A stretch of DNA of 64,000 nucleotides from an uncultured Lachnospiraceae bacterium (GTDB lineage Bacteria; Bacillota; Clostridia; Lachnospirales; Lachnospiraceae), in NCBI GenBank assembly GCA_947626435.1, contig CANQSB010000001.1, positions 1-64,000 of the forward strand, read 5' to 3'. Made by a program: the position numbers and the translations under genes. Below are positions 36,198 through 46,103 of this stretch, piece by piece (positions within the stretch are counted from its first letter, which is position 1; every line of letters begins with the position of its first letter). The notes under the pieces were generated by a model that worked only from the letters and a program-made list of their open reading frames with translations, was not told the origin of the DNA and searched no databases.

Positions 36198-37133
36198 TTA
36201 CTCCACAATCTCCAAATTCCTCTCAAACACCGTCGTCAAATCATACTTATCCCTAAACTTCCCCCCAGTACTCCCATCAATCGAAATCTGCACCTTATTA
36301 ACATTACTCAACTCCACCAAAGAATTAACAATCGAATAAATCGTCACATCACTAGACACATTGTTAATCGGCGTCATAAATGTCCCATCAAAATCAACAT
36401 GACACACCCCATCCCTTACAGTAACCCCCAAAATCTTAGTATCAGGATTAACAGTAGGATAAGACTCCCCATTCACAGGACCACTAATAATCTGCTCAAT
36501 CACCAGCCTCTCCATCGGCACATTGGAAACATCCGCATCATGCGCAAGCTCCCTGTTAATCTCAATAAGCCCGTCCCCATCCTCATTCGCAAAATAAAGC
36601 TTCAAAGTAACCTTGCTAACCGACTCCACCATCTGCGTCCCCGCATTGTCCACAAACATATCCGCCGTCATGACGCCCACCGGCGCCCCGCTCCCGTCCG
36701 TCAGCGGCTCGCCGTTTATCGTAATCAAAACATAATTCACCTCCGGAATCGCCGTAAGACTCCTCACAATCGCCGCCCTGGTAAGCACCTCCGTCGTCCT
36801 CGACAAATCCCTGTACTTCTCCCCCAACGAAACCGTCACCTGCTCACCATCAAACGAATAATTGACAACATTTATACCACTTGCAATCGTCGCCTTAAGC
36901 TCCCTGTTTTCAGGCACACAGCAAAGCAATGTCAAAACCTCAACAATCATCTCCTTCACATCCGACCCCTGCAAATAATGCGTCTCCTTCACAAGCTTAG
37001 TCTCATCATTATTCAAATAAGAAATCTCCACCGGCGTCCCGCTCTCATCCACTTCCCCGCAAGCCGCCAACCCCACAACACAAACCACCGCCAATATAAA
37101 AATCATACACCTTTTAAACAATTTCACATCCAT
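36198..37133 (-). CDS. GerMN-domain lipoprotein
   Basis: ATG at 37133 with GGGGTGT before it gives 311 residues. The signal peptide ends at a lipobox, LAACG. Two GerMN domains follow (about 55-165 and 180-300); each holds an alternation of LTRAAIVRSLTAIPEVNYVLI- and YSIVNSLVELSNVNKVQIS-like segments. GerMN proteins include sporulation GerM and lipoproteins co-encoded with two-component systems. It lies downstream of a sensor kinase and response regulator, probably in their operon, although a 165-bp repeat sits on each side. Confidence 0.85.
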   Translation of the reverse strand: MDVKLFKRCMIFILAVVCVVGLAACGEVDESGTPVEISYLNNDETKLVKETHYLQGSDVKEMIVEVLTLLCCVPENRELKATIASGINVVNYSFDGEQVTVSLGEKYRDLSRTTEVLTRAAIVRSLTAIPEVNYVLITINGEPLTDGSGAPVGVMTADMFVDNAGTQMVESVSKVTLKLYFANEDGDGLIEINRELAHDADVSNVPMERLVIEQIISGPVNGESYPTVNPDTKILGVTVRDGVCHVDFDGTFMTPINNVSSDVTIYSIVNSLVELSNVNKVQISIDGSTGGKFRDKYDLTTVFERNLEIVE

Positions 37134-37145
37134 ACACCCCAACAA

Positions 37146-37465
37146 AAATCAACATTAGTTAGCCTCAAAAACTCCTTTTTCATCAACGAAAAATAACCCC
37201 AATAAAAACCAGCAAAACCAACATCAGTCCAGCACCAACAAACCAGCCCGAGCGGGGTCAGATATCCCATGAAGACCATTGTGGGCGTCGGCACTTAGCG
37301 AAATAAGCTGTAAAAGCGTAGCTCCTTTTACAGCGCAATTGAGCTTAGTGTCCGCTACGCCCACACTAAGCGCAAGCGGGTCTGAATGGGATATCTGACC
37401 CCGCTCGGGCGGACGGCGGACAGTCCGCATCACACACATTCAGGTGCCCAGTCCACAATCCCATT
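37146..37465. other. Gap between the sensor kinase and GerMN gene, holding repeat copy 2
   Basis: The gap contains the 165-bp palindromic repeat (37246-37410) and the sequence GGACGGCGGACAGTCCG next to it. No gene is visible. Confidence 0.7.
37246..37410. repeat. 165-bp palindromic repeat, copy 2
   Basis: Same sequence, length and orientation as 35999-36163. The two copies bracket the GerMN gene as direct repeats, so recombination between them would delete it. Confidence 0.92.
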
Positions 37466-38914
37466 TCACCCCGCAATATAAGTCAACGGAATCTTCACCA
37501 CAAACACAGTCCCCTTCCCTTCCTCACTCTCCACCACAATAGACCCCCGATGCATAAGTATCGCACTCCTAGTAATCGCAAGCCCAAGTCCCGTCCCGCC
37601 AATCTCCCTCGAATGCGACTTATCCACCCGGTAAAACCTCTCATATATATGCTCCAGCGCCTCCTGCGGAATCCCAATCCCGCTATCCGACACCTCCACG
37701 CTAAAATACTGGTGGTCCGCATCCAGCACCACCTTCACCCATCCATTCTCCGTATTATACTTAATCCCATTCTCAACCAGATTAGACAACGCCAAAGTCA
37801 GCTTAACCTCATCCACTTCCGCATTCACCTGCCTGCGGCTCTCAAATATAAGCTTTACATCCGCCCTCGCCGCAATCGGTCCCAACCGCTTCAGCATAAG
37901 CTCCAGCAGCGCATTCACATCCACCATTTCCACATTCATGTCAGCAGATGTCCGCGTCAGCTTCACCAGCGAAAGCAAATCCGTAATAATCTTATTCTCC
38001 CTGTCTATCTCGGTAGTAATATCCCCCATAAACTCACGATAAAGCTCCACTGGCGCATCCTCCTGCGCAAGCAGCGAATCAGCCAGCACCTTCATCGACG
38101 CAAGCGGCGTCTTAAGCTCATGCGACACATTAGAAACAAACTCCTGCCTTGACGCGTCAAGCGCCCTCATCCTGCCCATAAGCTGATTAAACGCGTCGCC
38201 TATGCGTTCCGTCTCCAAGCAGTCCGTAACCTTTATATCTTCATCCGTAAAGCCGTTCTTCACCTCATTTATCGCATCCGTAACCTTGTCAAACGGACGC
38301 AGTACGAAAGGGCTCATAAACATGGCAATCCCGAATATAATGACAAGCACAAGTATCTCTATAAGCAATGCCCTGCTCTGCAGATACTCATAGCTCGAAA
38401 GTATGCCCTCCATCGACACGCTCGTAAGCATCACGCCGATTATTCGCGATGTATTCTCCAGCTTTTCCTCAATCGGGACGATTATCTCTATATAACGCTC
38501 GTCACGCATCCTGCTCGAAATGCCGCCGCCATTCAGACACTTTATAATATCCTCGGATATGAGCGTCTTGCCCTCGCTTATGGCATATGTATCCTTTATA
38601 ATGCGCAGGCTTCCATTGACAATGAGCACCCTGCCGTCGTACAGATTGGAAAGCTGAGAAAGCTCCGCATTGACCACCTCGCTGCTGTTGTCAAGCAGAT
38701 AATTATAAGTGGTCAAATGGTCTGCAATAATCCTGACCTGCGTCTGCACATCGTTCGTCCTCACCGTAACCGCATTATCCATATACCGCCCCAATATACC
38801 ATAGTGAAGTATGACGCAGGGAATGAGCCCTGATATCATTATTATCAGGAAAATTCTTATTCTAAGGCTTCTTATGCCTTTAAATTTTTTGATTTTCAAT
38901 AACGGATTGTCCAC
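37466..38914 (-). CDS. Membrane sensor histidine kinase
   Basis: The 482-residue protein has two membrane helices (about 18-40 and 183-205) around an extracellular sensor of about 140 residues, then HAMP (about 206-255), HisKA with the phospho-acceptor His265 (SNVSHELKTP) and a HATPase domain with N, G1 (VSDSGIGIP), F and G2 (GGTGLGL) boxes. It matches PhoR/ResE-type kinases. The start is GTG at 38914, 18 bases after the response regulator, so it is its partner. Confidence 0.94.
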   Translation of the reverse strand: MDNPLLKIKKFKGIRSLRIRIFLIIMISGLIPCVILHYGILGRYMDNAVTVRTNDVQTQVRIIADHLTTYNYLLDNSSEVVNAELSQLSNLYDGRVLIVNGSLRIIKDTYAISEGKTLISEDIIKCLNGGGISSRMRDERYIEIIVPIEEKLENTSRIIGVMLTSVSMEGILSSYEYLQSRALLIEILVLVIIFGIAMFMSPFVLRPFDKVTDAINEVKNGFTDEDIKVTDCLETERIGDAFNQLMGRMRALDASRQEFVSNVSHELKTPLASMKVLADSLLAQEDAPVELYREFMGDITTEIDRENKIITDLLSLVKLTRTSADMNVEMVDVNALLELMLKRLGPIAARADVKLIFESRRQVNAEVDEVKLTLALSNLVENGIKYNTENGWVKVVLDADHQYFSVEVSDSGIGIPQEALEHIYERFYRVDKSHSREIGGTGLGLAITRSAILMHRGSIVVESEEGKGTVFVVKIPLTYIAG

Positions 38915-38932
38915 GCCGCGCCCATGCCTTTC

Positions 38933-39619
38933 TTACTTATAGTAATAGCCCACGCCCCACTTTGTATGGACATATTTCGGCTCGCTCGGGCTGTCCTCCA
39001 CTTTTTCGCGCAGCCGCCTGATATGTACATCAACAGTGCGGACATCACCCGGATAATCCGCTCCCCATACCAGCTTCAACAGATTTTCGCGGCTGTAAAC
39101 CTTGTTTGGATTTAGTACCAGCAGCTCCAAAAGGTCAAATTCCTTGGCTGTAAGATTTATTTCCTCTCCCTTTATGTACAGGCGCCTGCCTTCGCAGTCA
39201 AGCTTCAAATCGCCCGCCTCTATTATCTGTGATTTCTTGGGCGGCTCGCTCTTAGCGGATGTGCGCCGCATTATCGCCTTTATGCGCGCCTTTACCTCCA
39301 ATATGTTAAACGGCTTCGTAATATAGTCGTCCGCCCCGTATTCAAGCCCCATTATCTTGTCCATATCCTCGCCCTTGGCAGTAAGCATCACTATCGGCAC
39401 ATCCGAAAACTCGCGTATCTGCTGGCACACCTCAAGCCCCGTAAACTTAGGCAGCATTATGTCAAGCAGCACAAGGTCGTACTTGTTTTTTTTTGCCATT
39501 TCAAGCGCTTCCTCACCGTCATAAGCGCAGTCAACCTCCATGTCGTCCTGCTCCAAGCTGAAGCGTATGCCCTTTACGATAAGCTTCTCGTCGTCAACTA
39601 CCAATACCCTCTTTGCCAT
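38933..39619 (-). CDS. OmpR-family response regulator
   Basis: The 228-residue protein has a receiver domain with Asp9-Asp10, phospho-acceptor Asp53, Thr80 and Lys102, and a C-terminal winged-helix DNA-binding domain (about 130-228; EFDLLELLVLNPNKVYSREN, then VRTVDVHIRRLREKVE). It resembles the PhoP/WalR/ResD group. It is the first gene of a likely operon with the kinase and GerMN lipoprotein. GAGGGAAAA precedes the ATG. Confidence 0.94.
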   Translation of the reverse strand: MAKRVLVVDDEKLIVKGIRFSLEQDDMEVDCAYDGEEALEMAKKNKYDLVLLDIMLPKFTGLEVCQQIREFSDVPIVMLTAKGEDMDKIMGLEYGADDYITKPFNILEVKARIKAIMRRTSAKSEPPKKSQIIEAGDLKLDCEGRRLYIKGEEINLTAKEFDLLELLVLNPNKVYSRENLLKLVWGADYPGDVRTVDVHIRRLREKVEDSPSEPKYVHTKWGVGYYYK

Positions 39620-39685
39620 TTTTCCCTCTCATTCTGCCGTCTGCCATACGGCGGCCGCCTATAATTTTTATTTTTGAATTTTATC

Positions 39686-40369
39686 TCACACAGTAATCTT
39701 GTCCTTGATTTTGGAAAAAAGCCCGTCCTTTATGCCGTCCACCTTTTTTATATCGTCTATCGCTTTAAAACCGCCGTTTTTTTCGCGGTATTCAATTATC
39801 GCCTGTGCCCTCGACGCGCCTATGCCGGATATTGATGTGAGCTCCGCGGCAGTCGCCGTATTGATGTTTACAAGTCCGCCAGCAGCCGCGCCATTTGCTT
39901 CCGCGCCCTGCCCCGTCTGCACCGGCAGCATCGCCCGCTCCTCCTTTGTAAGCACAATGAGCTGCTCACCGTCCTGCGCCTCTCTGGCAAGGTTAAGACA
40001 GGTTTCATCCGCATCATCAGTAAAGCCTCCCGCAAGCTCCACCACATCACAGAGCCTGCTGCCCCGCTCCACCTCATACACGCCTGCGCTTTTCACCGCT
40101 CCGCACACATACACATATATCCGCGAGTCATCCTCCGGATTTGATATCGGTTCTAAATCTACCGCCGAATCAGGCACTTCCTCCGCACCGATATCCGTCT
40201 CCGCGTCATCCGCAGCCTCGGATGCAAAACCTCCATCGTCCTCGCCAAGCTGCATAAGCACCTCGTTTTCACCGCCGCCAAACACATTTTGACCGCACGC
40301 GCAAAGCGCCAGCGCAGCTGAAAGCATGACGGGTGCATATTTTACCATTTTAATTGTTATTTTTTTCAC
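39686..40369 (-). CDS. ComEA-like DNA-binding lipoprotein
   Basis: The 227-residue product has a signal peptide with a lipobox-like LCACG (Cys at about 24), an acidic linker, an SLBB domain (about 80-140; IYVYVCGAVKSAGVYEVERG) and a helix-hairpin-helix domain (about 168-227; VNINTATAAELTSISGIGAS). That is the ComEA layout except that typical ComEA has a membrane anchor rather than lipidation. It would bind incoming DNA for ComEC. The start is GTG at 40369, eight bases after GGGGAG. Confidence 0.85.
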   Translation of the reverse strand: MKKITIKMVKYAPVMLSAALALCACGQNVFGGGENEVLMQLGEDDGGFASEAADDAETDIGAEEVPDSAVDLEPISNPEDDSRIYVYVCGAVKSAGVYEVERGSRLCDVVELAGGFTDDADETCLNLAREAQDGEQLIVLTKEERAMLPVQTGQGAEANGAAAGGLVNINTATAAELTSISGIGASRAQAIIEYREKNGGFKAIDDIKKVDGIKDGLFSKIKDKITV

Positions 40370-40486
40370 CTTAACAGCTCCCCTACCCTTTCTATGGATA
40401 AAGGTTCCTCTATGCCGTCTCTCTATTTATTCTATTCTATATCACAAATTATTACAAGAATTAATTTTTACATTTCGCCATGCATT

Positions 40487-40915
40487 TCACCATTTAAACA
40501 GCACAAATCCCGCAATCGCCACAGCCGCGCCGATAAGCTTTCTCCAGCTAAACGGCTGCTTCTCCACTCCGAACATTCCAAACAGCTCAATCACATAAGC
40601 CACAATAAGCTGCGCAATGACAATCAGCATTACCGCCTTGGCGGGTCCCAGCGCATCCATGCTCTTAATGACAGTAAGCGTGATAAACGCCCCAATCACC
40701 CCGCCCAAAAGGGCATACTTAGGCTCTACCGACAAAATCTCCTTAAACGAGGTCCTGTCTGTAAATGCCCACGCCGCAACGCATACGAGAAGCGCCGTAA
40801 GCTGCACGAACGAATTCGCCACCCAAAGGCTTGTTGCCTCCGTAACCTTGGTGTTAAACACTCCCTGAATGCTCATCAGCGTTCCCGAAATAAGCGCAAT
40901 AAAAAATCCAACCAT
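40487..40915 (-). CDS. Small DMT-superfamily membrane protein (YdcZ/DUF606 type)
   Basis: The 142 residues form about five hydrophobic helices, in the layout of YdcZ-like half-transporters. The ATG at 40915 follows GGGGGAA. The one at 40927 is an alternative. The substrate is unknown. It stands alone between comEA and the solute-binding gene. Confidence 0.7.
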   Translation of the reverse strand: MVGFFIALISGTLMSIQGVFNTKVTEATSLWVANSFVQLTALLVCVAAWAFTDRTSFKEILSVEPKYALLGGVIGAFITLTVIKSMDALGPAKAVMLIVIAQLIVAYVIELFGMFGVEKQPFSWRKLIGAAVAIAGFVLFKW

Positions 40916-40994
40916 AATTTCCCCCATTTCCGCGCCGCCCGCAGGCAGCGCATTTTAAATGCTTTTCCATTATGATTGGACTTTTTCGTTAAAA

Positions 40995-42467
40995 TTATTC
41001 AGTTGTAGCCGCCGTTTCTCCGCTGTCCTCGTACTCAACAGCATTTATAAGCCTTACATCGGGCGAGGCAATCGCTTCCTCCGTCACCTGCTCGCCCGCA
41101 AGCTGTGACTTTAGCTTTTCCGAAAGCGCCTTAAGCTGCTCGTTTGGGTCCTCGCCGTTCCACACGCGGGCAAGGCATGTTTCAAGCTCCATCCAGAAAT
41201 TGCTCGTCTCCACAAGCTTCGGGATAGGCACTGACATCGCGTAATTGCTCACAAACGCCTCTATATGGCTGTCATCATACTCCGCCTGCCGCAGCGCGGA
41301 AATCTTGCCCGTCATGGCATAAAGGTCATTCCCCGAATTTTTTGACAGGTATTCGACAAGCCGCTTTGCCGATTCCTTGTGCGTACAGTATCCGTTTACC
41401 ACCAGCGCGTCCGTCACCGACATTCCTCTTGTCGCAAGCTCGCCGTTGATGTCGGGCAGCTTCGCGACACCGTACTCATACGGAAACTCCCCATCCTGCG
41501 CCGCCTTATTCAGCCTTGCTATGCAGTCGCTCGTCGCTATAGTATATATAATCTTCCCATCAAGGAACTCCTGCATAATTTTGTCGTAGCTTGTCTCCTT
41601 TATATCTATGGAAAAGAACTGGCTAAGCTCCTGATATACCTCCATGCAGCCTATCGAATCCGCGTTGTAAATGTCAAAGCTGCCCTTGTCGTCGCCCGCT
41701 TCTCCGCCTGCCGTAATATAGTTTCCTATTATAAAATAGTTGTAAAAAATATCGGAAACATCCCAACGGAAAAAGTATTCGACATTTTCAGGCGTCGAGT
41801 AATTGTCGGCTATATTCAGTATGTCCGCTATCGTGGACGGCACCAAATCATCCGCCGAAATCACATTTTCCGCATTGCCCGTATCCGTATTATCGGCATT
41901 TTCTGAATTTTCTGATGCCTGCGCCGCGTAAGCTTCATTCGTCTGCGCGGCTATCTGCTCCAGATATGTCTTATTGTAAAGCAGCGCGCTTGTCTCAAAA
42001 TAAAGCGGGCAGCCCAGAATCTTGCCTTTGTACGATACGGCATTGACCGCCGCTTCGCCGAAGCTGTCGCTCGTGACCAAGCCCACATCGGAAAGGTCGA
42101 CGGCAAGCCCCGCAAGGTACGCCTTTTCCAATGATTCGTTCGTCAGTATATACACATCAGGAAACTCCTCACCGTCCGATATGCTTGCGCCGTTTATGCT
42201 TTCAAGGTACTCGAGCCCTGATACAAGCCTTGTCTCCACGCGGATATCCGTCTCATCATAAAAAGCCAGCGCACGATTATTGAGAAATTCCGTAAGCGCG
42301 TCGTCAGTGTACCATATGACAAGCGTTTCCTTCTGCTGCCCGAGAGTACTCGCAGCGGCGCCATCCGCACGCGAATCCGCAAAATAGACATACGCAAACA
42401 AAAGAGCCGCTATAATAAATAAAATCGCAAGCACACACGCAAGATGCCTTTTATACTTATTATTCAT
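40995..42467 (-). CDS. Extracellular solute-binding protein, family 1 type
   Basis: The 490-residue protein has one N-terminal hydrophobic segment (about 9-29), a signal anchor without a lipobox Cys. The mature part fits the family 1 (sugar-type) periplasmic-binding fold: ETLVIWYTDDALTEFLNN, then DVYILTNESLEKAYLAG and AVNAVSYKGKILGCPLYFET. No permease or ATPase gene is adjacent. It overlaps the argD stop by eight bases, so it is co-transcribed with the arginine genes. Its ligand is unknown. Confidence 0.78.
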   Translation of the reverse strand: MNNKYKRHLACVLAILFIIAALLFAYVYFADSRADGAAASTLGQQKETLVIWYTDDALTEFLNNRALAFYDETDIRVETRLVSGLEYLESINGASISDGEEFPDVYILTNESLEKAYLAGLAVDLSDVGLVTSDSFGEAAVNAVSYKGKILGCPLYFETSALLYNKTYLEQIAAQTNEAYAAQASENSENADNTDTGNAENVISADDLVPSTIADILNIADNYSTPENVEYFFRWDVSDIFYNYFIIGNYITAGGEAGDDKGSFDIYNADSIGCMEVYQELSQFFSIDIKETSYDKIMQEFLDGKIIYTIATSDCIARLNKAAQDGEFPYEYGVAKLPDINGELATRGMSVTDALVVNGYCTHKESAKRLVEYLSKNSGNDLYAMTGKISALRQAEYDDSHIEAFVSNYAMSVPIPKLVETSNFWMELETCLARVWNGEDPNEQLKALSEKLKSQLAGEQVTEEAIASPDVRLINAVEYEDSGETAATTE

Positions 42468-43656
42468 GAATACTTTCCTCTAAAATGGCAAGCATATCGT
42501 CCACATCCTGCTTTGTGGCGATAAGGGGCGGGATAAAGCGGATTATGTTCGTGCCCGCGTTTATCAGCAAAAGCCCCTTGTCCAACGCGCGCAGTATTAT
42601 GTCACCGACAGGCACATCAAACTCCAGACCCTGAATGAGCCCTATGCCTCTGTGCGCCTTGATTGAAGGACATTTGCCTGCAAGCGCGTCAAGCCTCTCA
42701 TAAAGGTAGTCGCCTGTCTGTCTTACATTGCTTAGTATGTCCATTTCTTCAAACAAGTCTATGACTTTGGAAATTGCCGCGCACGCAAGCGGGTTGCCGC
42801 CGTAGGTCGTGCCATGGTCGCCGCTTGTAAGCGAATGTGCCGCCACCTTTTCGGTCAGCATGAACGCTCCGACAGGCACACCGCAGCCCACCGCCTTAGC
42901 CGTAGTCATAATATCAGGCTTTACGCCGTACTTCTGCCATGCATACATATATCCCGTCCTGCCCATGCCGCACTGTATTTCGTCGAGGATAAGCAGGATG
43001 TCGTTTTGGTCGCAGAGCGCACGAATGTCTTTGAGAAACGCCTCGTCCGCGGGGTATATGCCCCCCTCGCCTTGTACGGTTTCCATTATTATGGCGCAGG
43101 TTTTATCAGTGACTTGAGCCTTCACGCTGTCAAAATCGTTGAAATCGGCAAATTTCACGCCGCCAATCAGCGGTTCAAACGCCTCGCGGTAGTGCGGGTT
43201 GCCTGTGACGGAAAGCGCGCCCAGAGTTCTTCCATGAAACGAATGGTTCATCGCTATTATCTCGTGGTCTGTGCTGCCGTCACGAAGATACGCGTATTTT
43301 TTCGCCGCCTTTATCGCGCCCTCGATTGCTTCCGCGCCGCTGTTTGTGAAAAATACCCTGTCCATCTGCGATATTTTTTTCAGCTTTTTCGCTGCCTCTA
43401 TCGCGGGAATATTGTAGTAATAGTTTGATGTGTGGATTACCTTGTCTATCTGGGCTTTCAGCGCGTCATTGTAAGCCTTGTTGTTGTAGCCGAGCGCAAA
43501 TACCGCGATACCTGCCACGAAGTCAAGGTACTTTTTGCCCTCGATATCATACATATACATGCCGTCGCCCTTGTCCCACACTATCTGATAGCGGTTGTAG
43601 GTATGCAAAAGCGCAGCCTCCGCCTCGTCAATATATTCCTTCATCGTTTCCATCAT
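42460..43656 (-). CDS. argD: Acetylornithine aminotransferase
   Basis: The 398-residue class III PLP aminotransferase converts N-acetylglutamate semialdehyde to N-acetylornithine. Motifs visible are FTNSGAEAIEGAIKAAKKYA, the aspartate in ILILDEIQCGMGRTG and the PLP lysine in MTTAKAVGCGVPVGAF. The start is ATG after GGAGGG. It is third in the argJ-argB-argD operon, 53 bases after argB. The length is normal. Confidence 0.95.
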   Translation of the reverse strand: MMETMKEYIDEAEAALLHTYNRYQIVWDKGDGMYMYDIEGKKYLDFVAGIAVFALGYNNKAYNDALKAQIDKVIHTSNYYYNIPAIEAAKKLKKISQMDRVFFTNSGAEAIEGAIKAAKKYAYLRDGSTDHEIIAMNHSFHGRTLGALSVTGNPHYREAFEPLIGGVKFADFNDFDSVKAQVTDKTCAIIMETVQGEGGIYPADEAFLKDIRALCDQNDILLILDEIQCGMGRTGYMYAWQKYGVKPDIMTTAKAVGCGVPVGAFMLTEKVAAHSLTSGDHGTTYGGNPLACAAISKVIDLFEEMDILSNVRQTGDYLYERLDALAGKCPSIKAHRGIGLIQGLEFDVPVGDIILRALDKGLLLINAGTNIIRFIPPLIATKQDVDDMLAILEESIHE

Positions 43657-43709
43657 TTTCCCTCCATTCCGCCTGTTTTATTCATTCTGTGAAAAAACTC
43701 CAAGAAGCT

Positions 43710-44603
43710 TTACATATTTCCTACATCCTCATCGCGTATTATCGCCGTACCGATGCCTTTTCTCGTGAATACTTCAAGCAGCAGGCAATGCGGAATGCGT
43801 CCGTCCAATATATGCACCCTTTTTACGCCGTTTCTTATCGCGTCAGTGCAGTTATTCAGCTTGGGCAGCATGCCGCCGCCGATAAAGCCCTCCTCTATCA
43901 GTTTGTCCGCCTGTGTCGCTGACAGCCTTGATATAAACGAAGCCTTATCATTGATATCCTTGTAAAGTCCCTCAATATCAGTGAGGAAGGCGAGCTTTTC
44001 CGCGCCGACCGCCTTAGCCACCGCGCAGGCCGCGTCATCGGCGTTGATGTTGTAGGTCTGGAAATTGTCGTCGAAGCCTATCGGCGCTACGATAGGCAGG
44101 AAGTCCTTCTCTATCAAATCAAACAGCACCTTGGGATTTACCTCCTTGATGTCGCCCACGAAGCCTATGTCCTGACCATCCGAATACTTCTTTTCCACCT
44201 TAAGCAATCCGCCGTCCTTGCCGCTTACGCCTACCGCCTTTACGCCAAGCTCCTGCACCATCGTGACAAGGCTCTTGTTTACCTTGTTCAATACCATCTC
44301 CGCGATTTCCATTGTTTCATCATCGGTGACGCGCAGACCGTTTATGAACTTTGGCTCTTTGCCGACTTTTTCCACCCAGCGGCTGATTTCCTTGCCGCCG
44401 CCATGGACGATAATGGGTTTGAAGCCTACGAGCTTCAAAAGGGTGACATCCTTGATGACATTTTTCTGCAGCTCCTCATTGCTCATGGCGCTGCCGCCGT
44501 ACTTTACCACTATGTATTTTCTGTTGAATTGCTGTATATAAGGAAGCGCTTCGATTAGCACTTCTGCCTTTGCTAAGATTTTGTTCATGTCCTGTTCGTT
44601 CAT
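43710..44603 (-). CDS. argB: Acetylglutamate kinase
   Basis: The 297-residue amino-acid kinase phosphorylates N-acetylglutamate. The KYGGSAM and HGGGKEI motifs bind ATP and substrate, and [14 protein letters not shown] and the [12 protein letters not shown] segment fit the family. The length suggests the arginine-sensitive, hexameric type, which carries an N-terminal helix (here about 1-25). It is second in the arg operon. Confidence 0.95.
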   Translation of the reverse strand: MNEQDMNKILAKAEVLIEALPYIQQFNRKYIVVKYGGSAMSNEELQKNVIKDVTLLKLVGFKPIIVHGGGKEISRWVEKVGKEPKFINGLRVTDDETMEIAEMVLNKVNKSLVTMVQELGVKAVGVSGKDGGLLKVEKKYSDGQDIGFVGDIKEVNPKVLFDLIEKDFLPIVAPIGFDDNFQTYNINADDAACAVAKAVGAEKLAFLTDIEGLYKDINDKASFISRLSATQADKLIEEGFIGGGMLPKLNNCTDAIRNGVKRVHILDGRIPHCLLLEVFTRKGIGTAIIRDEDVGNM

Positions 44604-44661
44604 TTTCCTGATACCTCTTTTCGGTTGGATTTAGTTTTCACGCCATGGAAAACGCGGCGCA

Positions 44662-45885
44662 CTAGCTTCTGTAGTCCGCGTTTATTTTTACATAGTCATA
44701 GGTCAAATCGCATCCCCATGCCGTAGCTTCGGCTGTGCCGCTTTTCATGTCGACAAGGACTGTGACTTCGGGCTCGGAAAGGATTTTTGTCGCCTGCTCC
44801 TCGCTGTAGTCCGCCTCCACGCCGTCTTTGCAGAGCTGTAGCTTGCCCGCTTTGCTTTCCACGAATACATCGACCTTTTCAGGCGCGAACTGTACGCCCG
44901 AATAGCCCAAGGCGCACAATATTCTGCCCCAGTTGGCGTCATGCCCGTAGATTGCCGCTTTTGTGAGATTCGAGCCGATTACGGATTTCGCAAGCGTTTT
45001 CGCGTCCTGCTTCGTGGGTGCGTTGTATACCTTTGTCGCAAACAGAGCAGTCGCGCCTTCGCCGTCTCCCGCCATTTTTTTAGCAAGGCAGGTGTTTACA
45101 TAATTCAGCGCCTCGCAGAACTTATCATACGCCTCGCCTTTCTGCGTAATTTCGTCATTTCCAGCGAGGGCATTCGCAAGTATCAGACATGTATCGTTTG
45201 TAGAAGTATCGCCGTCCACCGATATCATATTGTAGGTGTCCGCAACGCTCGCGCTCAACGCCTCCTGCAAAAGCTCCTTGCTGATTGCCGCGTCTGTGGT
45301 GATGTAGGCGAGCATTGTGCACATATTGGGGTGTATCATGCCCGACCCCTTTGACATGCCGCCAAGCGTGACCTTTTTGCCGTTTATGTCAAAGCTTACG
45401 GCTATTTCCTTGCTTACCGTATCTGTGGTCATAATGCCTTTCGCCGCCATAGCGCCCGCCTCTACGGTATCGGCTTTTGCCTTTACAAGCTTCTCAATGC
45501 CCGTCTTTATGCGGTCTATCGGAAGCTGCTTGCCGATGACGCCCGTAGAGCCTACAAGCACCGCGTTTTCGGGAATATTCAAAAGCGCCGCCGCCGTCTG
45601 CGCTTCCTGCCTGCAGTAATCCAAGCCCTGCTGCCCTGTACACGCATTCGCAATCCCCGTATTTACTACCACCGCCTGCGCATATGGACTGTTCCGCACT
45701 ATATCCCTGTCCCAAATAACAGGTCCCGCCTTTACCACATTCGTAGTGAAAGTGCCCGCCACCTTGCAAGGCGCCGTACTGTATACCAATGCCATGTCCA
45801 CTCTATCCTGATACTTTATCTGCGCCTCCGCGCCCGCCGCCTCAAATCCTTTAGCAGCCGTCACGCCGCCCCTTATTACTTCCAT
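44662..45885 (-). CDS. argJ: Ornithine acetyltransferase/N-acetylglutamate synthase
   Basis: The 407-residue enzyme recycles the acetyl group from acetylornithine to glutamate. It self-cleaves before the Thr of MIHPNMCTMLAY (usually ATML; the preceding residue is Cys here), giving alpha and beta chains. KGSGMIHP and WGRILCALGYS are typical. It is the first gene of argJ-argB-argD. argC is not in the window. Confidence 0.95.
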   Translation of the reverse strand: MEVIRGGVTAAKGFEAAGAEAQIKYQDRVDMALVYSTAPCKVAGTFTTNVVKAGPVIWDRDIVRNSPYAQAVVVNTGIANACTGQQGLDYCRQEAQTAAALLNIPENAVLVGSTGVIGKQLPIDRIKTGIEKLVKAKADTVEAGAMAAKGIMTTDTVSKEIAVSFDINGKKVTLGGMSKGSGMIHPNMCTMLAYITTDAAISKELLQEALSASVADTYNMISVDGDTSTNDTCLILANALAGNDEITQKGEAYDKFCEALNYVNTCLAKKMAGDGEGATALFATKVYNAPTKQDAKTLAKSVIGSNLTKAAIYGHDANWGRILCALGYSGVQFAPEKVDVFVESKAGKLQLCKDGVEADYSEEQATKILSEPEVTVLVDMKSGTAEATAWGCDLTYDYVKINADYRS

Positions 45886-45982
45886 AACATCAATACCCCT
45901 TTCATTTTATTTTAATCTTATATAAGTCCTATATCTCTGCAATTAAATTCTATATCCCTACAATGGTTCATTCGATAACATA

Positions 45983-46060
45983 GAATTTGGGCGAAATATA
46001 CAAAATAAGGGGTGCCTTGCGAAGCACCGCACCACGTTTTTGTATATTTCGACCAAATTC
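45983..46060 (+). repeat. AT-stem palindromic repeat, copy B
   Basis: GAATTTGGGCGAAATATA pairs with TATATTTCGACCAAATTC around a GC-rich core (GGTGCCTTGCGAAGCACC). The left flank TTCGATAACATA matches that of copies C and D. It lies between argJ and the GNAT gene, at the start side of argJ. Confidence 0.85.
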
Positions 46061-46103
46061 GGCCTCACTAAAACACTCTCATAAGCACCAACAAACCCTT
46101 CCC

